NCBI GenBank assembly: GCA_016218905.1
Contig: JACRCS010000477.1
Coordinates: 1-19,625 of the forward strand
Direction: 5' to 3'
Length of the DNA stretch: 19,625 bases
Source of the DNA: Deltaproteobacteria bacterium
Lineage (GTDB): Bacteria; Desulfobacterota_C; Deferrisomatia; Deferrisomatales; JACRMM01
Part shown: positions 7,719 through 13,547 of the stretch, piece after piece
Layout of the letters: each line of letters begins with the position of its first letter
How positions within the stretch are numbered: position 1 is the stretch's first letter
The notes under the pieces: model-generated
What the model was told of the DNA's origin: nothing
The model's input: the letters and a program-made list of their open reading frames with translations, nothing else
Databases searched by the model: none
Translations under genes and position numbers: made by a program

Positions 7719-8480
7719 ATGCGGATTCAAGTGCTCTCCGATCTTCATCGGGAGTACCGGCGACCCTGCGAGCTTGCCCATCCCGACGTCGACGTCGTGG
7801 TGTTGGCGGGGGATATCGACGTGGGCTCGGAGGGGCTCCGGTGGGCGGCTCGGACGTTCTCGCGGCAGGTCATCTACGTTCCCGGCAACCACGAGTTCTA
7901 CAACCAGGATATCGACGCGCTGCTGCGCCGCCTAGGCCGGGAGGTGCGGAGGTTCGGGCACGTCTGCGTGCTGGCCGACGCCGTCTGGGTGTTTCGCGGG
8001 GTTCGCTTCGTGGGGACCACGCTCTGGACGGACTTTGCCGTGTTCGGGCCCGACGTCCGGCAAGCTGCCATGGCCCACTGCGCGCGGGCCATGAGCGACT
8101 TCCGGGTGATCCGGAAGGGCTGGCGCAGGCTTACCCCCGAAGCTTCGGCCCTCCTTCACACGCGCAGTCTCGAGTGGCTGCGAAGGGTGCTCGCGGAGCC
8201 CTTCTCGGGACCGACCGTCGTCATCAGCCACCACATCCCGACGCGCCGTTCCGTGGCGGCCGAGTACTCGCGCGATCTCCTCTGCACTGCCTTCGCGACG
8301 GACCTCGATGAGCTGATGGGCCGCGGAAGGGTCGCTCTCTGGATCCACGGTCACACGCATCGCTCCTTCCGTTACCAGCTCCGCGGCACGGAAGTGGTCT
8401 GCAATCCCCGAGGGTATCCTCTGCCGGGCGACCGGTGGGAGAATCCCGCGTTCCAGCCCGACCTCGTCGTACACCTCTGA
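7719..8480 (+). CDS. Calcineurin-like metallophosphoesterase
   Basis: 253 aa. All the metal-binding motifs of the family are present in order: DLH (D8, H10), GDID (D32), GNHE (N57, H58), SHH (H171, H172) and GHTH (H212, H214). It should therefore be a catalytically competent dinuclear-metal phosphoesterase. The substrate (phosphodiester, nucleotide or phosphoprotein) cannot be assigned. The start is fixed by the MRIQVLSDLH opening, which matches the family; the nearest SD (AGGAG) is about 12 nt upstream, rather far. It lies 55 bp after the DUF294 protein on the same strand and could be co-transcribed. It ends 4 bp from the stop of the convergent SMR-like gene, with no hairpin between. Confidence 0.9.
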   Translation: MRIQVLSDLHREYRRPCELAHPDVDVVVLAGDIDVGSEGLRWAARTFSRQVIYVPGNHEFYNQDIDALLRRLGREVRRFGHVCVLADAVWVFRGVRFVGTTLWTDFAVFGPDVRQAAMAHCARAMSDFRVIRKGWRRLTPEASALLHTRSLEWLRRVLAEPFSGPTVVISHHIPTRRSVAAEYSRDLLCTAFATDLDELMGRGRVALWIHGHTHRSFRYQLRGTEVVCNPRGYPLPGDRWENPAFQPDLVVHL

Positions 8481-8484
8481 GGGA

Positions 8485-8805
8485 TCACGCGCTGCCGAAC
8501 TGGATCACGAGCCCGCCCGCGATGATGATCCCGAGGCCCACCCAGGTGGCGAGGGGGATCGACTCGGAGAAGACGAAGCGGCCGAAGAGGACGCTCACGA
8601 GGGCGAAGACCGCGACGTAGACTCCGAGAAGGCGGGAGAAATCCCACTTCACCGTGTTCACCACGACCCCGTAGGAGCCGAGGATCAGGAACCCGAGGAC
8701 GATCAGCGCGGCGCCCGAACGGCGCAACCCCAGCCGGATGACCGCGTCGCCTCCCACCTCCAAGATCGCTGCCAAAAGAAAGATGCTCCAACCAGCCCAG
8801 CTCAA
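8485..8805 (-). CDS. Small four-helix membrane protein, SMR/EmrE-like
   Basis: 106 aa with four predicted transmembrane helices at about 5-22, 29-49, 58-77 and 84-103: the size and topology of the small multidrug resistance family. The N-terminal LLAAILEVGGDAVIRLGL places a glutamate at residue 16, equivalent to the essential Glu14 of EmrE. The helix-3 tryptophan of EmrE has no clear counterpart, so drug export cannot be assumed; related SMR proteins export guanidinium or polyamines, and others are of unknown function. The start is TTG, supported by AAAGGAG with 6-nt spacing. It follows the amino-acid permease gene, from which it is separated by two strong hairpins, so it may be partly uncoupled from it. 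Confidence 0.75.
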   Translation of the reverse strand: MSWAGWSIFLLAAILEVGGDAVIRLGLRRSGAALIVLGFLILGSYGVVVNTVKWDFSRLLGVYVAVFALVSVLFGRFVFSESIPLATWVGLGIIIAGGLVIQFGSA

Positions 8806-8828
8806 AGCGCGCTCCTTTACCGGACGAA

Positions 8829-8864
8829 GAGAGCCGGCCTCGGAAGAAGCCGAGGCCGGCTCTC
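8829..8864 (-). terminator. 15-bp perfect hairpin between the permease and SMR-like genes
   Basis: GAGAGCCGGCCTCGG (8829-8843) pairs perfectly with 8850-8864 around a 6-nt loop. It lies 66 bp after the permease stop and 23 bp before the TTG start of the SMR-like gene. Its very high stability suggests transcription termination or attenuation, but no T-run follows on the minus strand (TTCGTCC). It could therefore also stabilise the permease mRNA or control the downstream gene. Confidence 0.6.
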
Positions 8865-8891
8865 GTTACGATTCGTTTCGGTGTGCTTCAG

Positions 8892-8914
8892 CGGAGGCTC
8901 ACGGCGAGCCTCCG
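8892..8914 (-). repeat. Second hairpin just after the permease gene
   Basis: CGGAGGCTC (8892-8900) and GAGCCTCCG (8906-8914) form a perfect 9-bp stem with a 5-nt loop, 16 bp after the permease stop and 27 bp before the larger hairpin at 8829-8864 in the direction of transcription. The pair forms a tandem 3'-end structure. Confidence 0.5.
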
Positions 8915-8930
8915 GTCTGGAGCCGGGACC

Positions 8931-10346
8931 TCAGAGAGTCGTCTGCCCCAGCTTCTTGTCCTCTACTCTCGTACGATACCAGTAAAGGGGGATGTACGCG
9001 AGCAGGATGATCCAACCGATACCGTAGTACGTCCAGCCCCAGAGGGGGCCGCCCCAGATCCACATGATGAAGAAGAGCCCGGCCATCACCAGGGCCACCC
9101 ACTTCATGAACTCGGGGAGCTTGAAAGGCCTCGCGAACTCGGGGTGATCCTGGCGAAGGAGGAAGTAGCCGATGAGCACGGGGACGAAGGAGATGAGGTA
9201 GCCGACATTCGAGGCAACCATCACGAACGCCGGGGTCCCGATGTACATCAGCCCGATGTTCAGCACGATGTTCACCGCCATGGCGAAGGCGGGGACGTTG
9301 TGCTTGTTCACGCTCGCGAAGATGCGGGGGCACTGGCCGTCGAGCGACATCTGGTAGAGCGACCGGGCGCTCCCCATGATCGCGTTGAGCGCGGAGAGGA
9401 GCAGGGCGGCCAGCAGCATGACCGTCACCACCCACACGCCGATCCGGCCGAAGATGGGGTTTACGAAGTCGACGAACATCGCGTAGGGGTCGGCCTGGAT
9501 CTTCTTGGCTCCGAGCACCAGCAGGAAGGAGAGGGGCACCATCGTGTAGATGAAGACGCCCAGGAGTCCCTCCGCGATCATCGCCTTGGGAGCGTCCTTT
9601 CCGGGATCGCCGCACTCTGCGACGTAGCAGGCGGCCGCTTCCATGGCGATCGCATTCCACGTGGTGAGGAAGGCGTACTGCATAAAGAGGCTCCAGCCCG
9701 TGGCGGAGAAGAGGCTGTCGCCCAGCACGGTGATTGGAACGAGGTTGCTCCAGCTGATCAGCTCGGGCTTGAAGAGGAACGGCGCAACCGCGAGGACGAC
9801 CAGCGGGATCGTGCAGAGGGCGGCGAGCACGACTCCGGCCACGGCGCCGGGCCGAATGCCCATGTAGGCGATGATGAAGAGCGCGATGGAAAGCACCGAA
9901 CCGAGGACGATCGGGTTGATCTGGACCCCGAAGGGCTTCAGGAGTGCGTTTACGTAGGTAGCTACCAGGAGCATGTTGACGGCGATGACCGGGTTCCAGC
10001 CGAGCCAGTACGCCCAGGCCGTGCCGCCGTTGACGTGTTTCGCCAGCTTCGGCCACTTCAGGAAGGCGGGGTACGCGTACGCGGGCGCGCCGCCGGCGCG
10101 GTCGGGAAACATGGCAGCGAGCTCCGCGAGGAAGAGGCAGAGGAGCAGCCCCATGACCGTGGTGAGGATGAACTGCGGGATGGCGGCCGAGCCGAGGCCC
10201 GCCAGCACGGGCCCGGTCACGCCCGTGACGAGGATCGTACCGGCGAGCCCGATGACGAAGGCTCCTTTCCAGTCGATGTGACGGCTGAGGTTCGCCGCCT
10301 CGTACTTGGTGATGTCGTAAGAGGGCTTCTTCGGGGCTTCGGCCAT
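8931..10346 (-). CDS. APC-family amino-acid permease
   Basis: 471 aa, about 12 hydrophobic helices, the standard size for the amino acid-polyamine-organocation superfamily of inner-membrane transporters. The TM1 unwound region is visible as GLAGTILVTGVTGPVLAG near 33-50. The conserved TM2-loop motif ELAAMFPDRAGGAPAYAYP sits near 74-92, and a NAIMGSARSLYQMSLDGQCPRIFASVN segment near 315-341 matches the family TM8-loop (SxxR.L..M). The start ATG 10346 has GGAAGGGAG upstream. It follows an opine-type dehydrogenase and a type III glutamine synthetase homologue on the same strand, so glutamate, glutamine, an opine or an amine-derived amino acid are natural substrate guesses; specificity cannot be read directly. 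A 317-bp gap before it may carry its own promoter. Confidence 0.88.
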   Translation of the reverse strand: MAEAPKKPSYDITKYEAANLSRHIDWKGAFVIGLAGTILVTGVTGPVLAGLGSAAIPQFILTTVMGLLLCLFLAELAAMFPDRAGGAPAYAYPAFLKWPKLAKHVNGGTAWAYWLGWNPVIAVNMLLVATYVNALLKPFGVQINPIVLGSVLSIALFIIAYMGIRPGAVAGVVLAALCTIPLVVLAVAPFLFKPELISWSNLVPITVLGDSLFSATGWSLFMQYAFLTTWNAIAMEAAACYVAECGDPGKDAPKAMIAEGLLGVFIYTMVPLSFLLVLGAKKIQADPYAMFVDFVNPIFGRIGVWVVTVMLLAALLLSALNAIMGSARSLYQMSLDGQCPRIFASVNKHNVPAFAMAVNIVLNIGLMYIGTPAFVMVASNVGYLISFVPVLIGYFLLRQDHPEFARPFKLPEFMKWVALVMAGLFFIMWIWGGPLWGWTYYGIGWIILLAYIPLYWYRTRVEDKKLGQTTL

Positions 10347-10663
10347 GTGCTTGCTCCCTTCCGCGTGGTAATCAGGGGCCCGGCGTCCGGGCCGGTTCGC
10401 TCACGACTCCCACCTGAGCATTGCAGATCCGCCAAGACCCTCCGGGGGACGGGAACCGTGGCGCTTCGCCGACCTCGCCCCTCCCACCGCGAACCTTTGG
10501 CGGTTCACGATCCGTGCCTGATCCAACCCTCTCGATACGATGCGGAAGACGGGCCGCTCAGCGCAATTTCGAGACAAAATTGCCGCGCTGGCCGCAGCCG
10601 CTGACAAAAAACGTCGTTTTACTTCCACGACTCTAACACGTTCTTTGAACGGCTTCAAAGACT
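10347..10663. other. 317-bp intergenic region with three inverted repeats
   Basis: No credible gene here. It contains three inverted repeats in an AT-richer patch that stands out from the high-GC surroundings: an 8-bp stem 10642-10661 directly after the opine-type dehydrogenase stop, AAAACG-T-CGTTTT at 10608-10620, and GCAATTT/AAATTGC at 10563-10569/10577-10583. No well-spaced -35/-10 pair was found on the minus strand for the permease. The repeats could be operators or 3'-end structures. Confidence 0.5.
10642..10661 (-). terminator. Weak 8-bp hairpin after the opine-dehydrogenase-like gene
   Basis: TCTTTGAA (10642-10649) pairs with TTCAAAGA (10654-10661) around CGGC, starting two bases after the TGA stop. 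The stem is AT-rich and lacks a following T-run, so a terminator role is only a possibility. Confidence 0.35.
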
Positions 10664-11773
10664 TCAACCTTCCCAAAAACGAGGACCCTCTTCTACGAAC
10701 CGGAGGACGTCGCCGGCGCTCTCACAGCCCTCGATCCCCAACCGCTCCAGAGTGCGGCCTTCGGCCCGGAAATCGTGGGCCAGGGCCGCGGAGGCGAGCT
10801 CGACGAGTGCGTCGATCATCGGCGTCGCCACCCCGACCACCGCGCCGAGGGCCGAAAGCGGGACCAGGCTGTTCGGGACCTCGTCGAGCACGTGGTGATA
10901 GCCGAGGACATGCTTCGGGGCCGAGAAGCCGAGGTAGTACTCGTTTCGCTGGAGGACGTCGTAGAGGCTCTCCCCCTCGACGCCGTAACACTCCTTGTAC
11001 CACCCGCGCGCGTCCAGGACCGGCACCCCGAAAGCCCTGGCGACGTCGCTCTTCTCCCGGTCGATCTTCTCCATGACGTTGTCGCAGACGAACTTGGTGA
11101 TGATGTCGCGGTAGTACCGCAGGTCCTCGCCGCGGGCGGCGCGCTCCAGGAGCCCGGAGTTGAGGAGCATCGGCGCAGGATGCACGACCGCGCCGACGTT
11201 GTTGATGCTCGTCTCGAGCACGTTCGTGGCTGCGGCGTACTGCGGGTAGATGTCGTTGATCAGGCTCAGGAAGGAGGCGGTGTCGGTCGCCGGAAGGGCC
11301 GCGGCTCTCACGCGGTTCTTGGCCTTCATGACCTCCACGTGAGCCGGTCCCCTCGACTCCGTCGCGTAGAGGAAGGTCTGGCACTTCGCGAGCGTAACCC
11401 GCTTCTTGAGCTGGAAGCGGCGGAAGGTCTGATACACCTCCAGCGCACCACCGGTCCTGCCGGGGGTCAGGAGAACCGTCTGGCCGTCCTCCAGACAGCC
11501 GGCGAGGAGAGAGGCGACGTTCCTGTGCGCGAGCGCCGGCATGTTCACGAGCACGAGGTCCGCACCCGCCACGGCTTCGTCCACGCTGCTGGTGACGCGC
11601 TCCACCTTCGCGAAGCCCTCCACGTCGCCTTCGAGGAGGATCCCTCCTCTTTCCGCCACAGGGACGAGCTCCCTGCCGTAGAAGCTGAAGAGGCGGACCG
11701 CGTGCCCCTTGAGGCTGATGTGGCCGGCCGTGGCGAGCCCCCCGTGCCCTGCTCCGAACACCGTGACCTTCAT
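10664..11773 (-). CDS. NAD(P)-dependent octopine/nopaline dehydrogenase family protein
   Basis: 369 aa, the usual size. The N-terminal Rossmann fold opens with MKVTVFGAGHGGLATAGH (GxGxxG at 7-12). A second half, from about 185, matches the helical octopine/nopaline dehydrogenase domain, with the catalytic-type histidine in NNVGAVVHPAPMLLN (H198) and a DARGWYKECYG segment further on. Family enzymes reductively condense the amino group of an amino acid with a 2-keto acid to an opine, or run the reverse reaction. Bacterial members act on nopaline, octopine, N-carboxyethyl amino acids or metallophore precursors, and many are unassigned. The start ATG 11773 has a GAGAGGG SD. It is flanked by a glutamine-synthetase-type gene upstream and an amino-acid permease downstream, suggesting a glutamate- or amine-derived substrate. 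No nicotianamine-synthase-like partner is seen, so metallophore synthesis is not supported. Confidence 0.82.
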   Translation of the reverse strand: MKVTVFGAGHGGLATAGHISLKGHAVRLFSFYGRELVPVAERGGILLEGDVEGFAKVERVTSSVDEAVAGADLVLVNMPALAHRNVASLLAGCLEDGQTVLLTPGRTGGALEVYQTFRRFQLKKRVTLAKCQTFLYATESRGPAHVEVMKAKNRVRAAALPATDTASFLSLINDIYPQYAAATNVLETSINNVGAVVHPAPMLLNSGLLERAARGEDLRYYRDIITKFVCDNVMEKIDREKSDVARAFGVPVLDARGWYKECYGVEGESLYDVLQRNEYYLGFSAPKHVLGYHHVLDEVPNSLVPLSALGAVVGVATPMIDALVELASAALAHDFRAEGRTLERLGIEGCESAGDVLRFVEEGPRFWEG

Positions 11774-11883
11774 GACCCTCTCTCCCTCTCATTCTCGAAA
11801 AGGACCGATTCGCAGCCGGCAGTGCACCGGCGAACCGAGTCGACAGAAAAGCAGCCTCGGATTCCCCGAGCCCTAGAGAACGG

Positions 11884-11929
11884 GGCCCGGCCGAATCAGC
11901 TCCGTCAGCGGACGGAGATCGACCGGGCC
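11884..11929 (-). terminator. Large two-part hairpin after the glutamine synthetase gene
   Basis: An outer stem GGCCCGG/CCGGGCC (11884-11890 with 11923-11929) encloses an inner perfect 7-bp stem CTCCGTC-AGCG-GACGGAG (11900-11917). It starts 17 bp after the GS stop in the 173-bp gap before the opine-type dehydrogenase. No T-run follows. It probably ends part of the transcripts or protects the GS mRNA 3' end, giving lower expression of downstream genes. Confidence 0.45.
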
Positions 11930-11946
11930 ACGTCACCCGCCCGGAG

Positions 11947-13332
11947 CTACAGGACCGTGAGGTAGCGCTCGATCTCCCACGGCGTCACGAGGCGCATGAA
12001 CTCGCCCCAGTCCGCCTTCTTGAGCTTGATGAACTCTTCGGCGATCGGGCCGAGTCCGGCGCGGACGACCTCGTCCTGTTCGAGGGCCTGCAGCGCCTCC
12101 AGAAGGTTCTGGGGCAGCATCTGCATGCCGCGCTCCCGGCGCTCCTCGATGGAGAGCGCGTAGACGTTGATGCCCGGGACCGGGTCACCGGGATCGATCT
12201 GGTTCTTGATGCCGTCCAGGACGGCGGCCATGTACGCCGCCCCGAAGAGGTAGGGGTTCACCGCGGCCGAGGGGCTGCGGTCCTCGAAGCGGTTCTGGCT
12301 GGGACCCCGCAGGAGCTGGGTCCGGTTGTTGTCGCCCCAGCACATGAACGCCGGAGTCCAGGTGTAGCCGGACGCAGACGAGAAGACGAACTCGCCGCTC
12401 TGGATGCGCCGGTAGCAGTTGATCGTCGGGGAGGCAACGGCCGTGATCGCCTTCGCGTGCTTCAGGAGGCCGCCGATGAAGTGGTAGGCGAGCTTCGAGT
12501 ACCCGCACCCCTTCGTGTCCTTCTCGCCGGGCTTCATCGGGAAGAGGTTCTCCCCCGTCTGCGCGTCGGCCACGTGGAAGTGGAGGTGGGCGCCCGAGCC
12601 GGTCCGGTTCATGAAGGGTTTCGCCATGAAGGTGGCGACGCAGCCGTACTTCGCCGCCACTTGGCCGGCCATCATGCGGAAGAGCGTCAGCCGGTCGGCC
12701 GCGTGGAGGATGTTCGTCCAGCCGAAGTTGATCTCGTACTGGCCGTTCGCGTCCTCGTGATCGCTCTGGTAGATGTCGAAACCCATCTGATTGCCGTACC
12801 GGATGACGTCCTGCAGATAATCCATCGCCTGGCACATGCCCTTGAAGTCGTAGCAGGGCTTCGCCAGATTGTCGATGTTCTGCGGGTCCCAGACCTTGAT
12901 GGCCCCGGGCCCGGTCCGCTCCACCAGGAAGTGCTCGGGTTCGAAGCCGCCGTTGAGGACGTACCCCTCCCGCGCGAACTCCTCGGCCACCCGGATGAGG
13001 TTCGTCCGCGGGCAGTAGGGGTGCGGATTGTCGTCGACGTACAGGTTGCAATGGAAGATGGCGACGTTCGGCCGCCACGGAATCTGCTGGTAGGTCCCGA
13101 TGTCCGCCCGCCCCATCAGATCGTGGCTGTGAGGCCCCTGGCCCATGCCCCACACGGCCGCGCCGGCGAAGCCCGCGCCGTCCTTGACGATGTCCTCGAA
13201 GCAGCCCACCGGCACCTGCTTCACTTTTGCCGCGCCGTTGACGTCTACGAAGAGAGCCAGGATGTACTCGATGCCGTCGGCGGCCAACTTGGACTTCACG
13301 GACTCCAGAGTGGTGCGTGAATCGAGGGACAT
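11947..13332 (-). CDS. Type III glutamine synthetase / gamma-glutamylmethylamide synthetase homologue
   Basis: 461 aa. ATP-dependent ligase joining glutamate with ammonia or an amine. The GS catalytic fold is clear: GGFEPEHFL (E131, E133 metal ligands), SDHEDANGQYEINF (E193, E200), NRTGSGAHLHFH at 242-253 (active-site H249), the arginine segment GDNNRTQLLRG, and PSAAVNPYL. NVYALSIEE corresponds to the GSI loop carrying the adenylylated tyrosine, so a Tyr is present at that position. Overall wording (WDPQNIDNLAKPCYDFKGM, FKGMCQAMDYL) is that of the glnT/TIGR03105 'type III' group, which is closely related to GmaS. Sequence alone does not separate ammonia from methylamine as acceptor. A GlxD/MgsC-like protein in the same cluster keeps N-methylglutamate metabolism open. 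The start has AAGGAGGT 7 nt upstream; a good promoter lies about 150 bp upstream. Confidence 0.88.
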   Translation of the reverse strand: MSLDSRTTLESVKSKLAADGIEYILALFVDVNGAAKVKQVPVGCFEDIVKDGAGFAGAAVWGMGQGPHSHDLMGRADIGTYQQIPWRPNVAIFHCNLYVDDNPHPYCPRTNLIRVAEEFAREGYVLNGGFEPEHFLVERTGPGAIKVWDPQNIDNLAKPCYDFKGMCQAMDYLQDVIRYGNQMGFDIYQSDHEDANGQYEINFGWTNILHAADRLTLFRMMAGQVAAKYGCVATFMAKPFMNRTGSGAHLHFHVADAQTGENLFPMKPGEKDTKGCGYSKLAYHFIGGLLKHAKAITAVASPTINCYRRIQSGEFVFSSASGYTWTPAFMCWGDNNRTQLLRGPSQNRFEDRSPSAAVNPYLFGAAYMAAVLDGIKNQIDPGDPVPGINVYALSIEERRERGMQMLPQNLLEALQALEQDEVVRAGLGPIAEEFIKLKKADWGEFMRLVTPWEIERYLTVL

Positions 13333-13463
13333 GGCACTACCTCCTTTTTCTCGGTCCGGTGTGAGACGGCGGAACCCTCAGTCTGGGCGGCAGGGACGGG
13401 AAAGCCGCCGGCCGACATCTTCGTTCGCCGGTTTGCGGCCAGGCGGCACCCAGCCCGAAGAGA

Positions 13464-13473
13464 CCAGATCTGG
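13464..13473. promoter_or_regulatory. 10-bp perfect palindrome at the GS transcription start region
   Basis: CCAGATCTGG is a perfect palindrome centred about 10 bp downstream of the expected transcription start of the GS promoter at 13485-13513. That position is typical of a repressor operator, but a 10-bp palindrome can also occur by chance. Confidence 0.3.
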
Positions 13474-13484
13474 AACCGCGTTTG

Positions 13485-13513
13485 ATTATTTCAGGCACCT
13501 GTGGCTTAGTCAA
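13485..13513 (-). promoter_or_regulatory. Sigma70-type promoter of the glutamine synthetase gene
   Basis: On the minus strand TTGACT (13513-13508) and AATAAT (13490-13485) are separated by exactly 17 bp, each one base from consensus, in an AT-rich patch within a high-GC window. It lies just after the stop of the PEP-synthase-like gene, so GS can be expressed separately from the glutamate dehydrogenase pair. The predicted leader is about 145 nt. No -24/-12 sigma54 pair was seen here. Confidence 0.65.
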
Positions 13514-13547
13514 GTTTTTTGAACGTAAGGAAATGATGAAGACCGTG

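Noticed and set aside
5888..7720. 610-codon minus-strand open frame opposite the DUF294 protein
   Set aside because: Shadow frame; the opposite strand encodes intact cNMP, CBS and nucleotidyltransferase motifs.
5628..10520. 13-base identity CGATCCGTGCCTG at 5628-5640 and 10508-10520, both intergenic
   Set aside because: A 13-mer match is expected by chance in a window of this size when both strands are considered; no flanking similarity.
8883..10604. 573-codon plus-strand open frame opposite the permease
   Set aside because: Antisense shadow of a clear transporter gene in high-GC DNA; the translation is Glu/Asp/His/Arg-rich low-complexity sequence with no family features.
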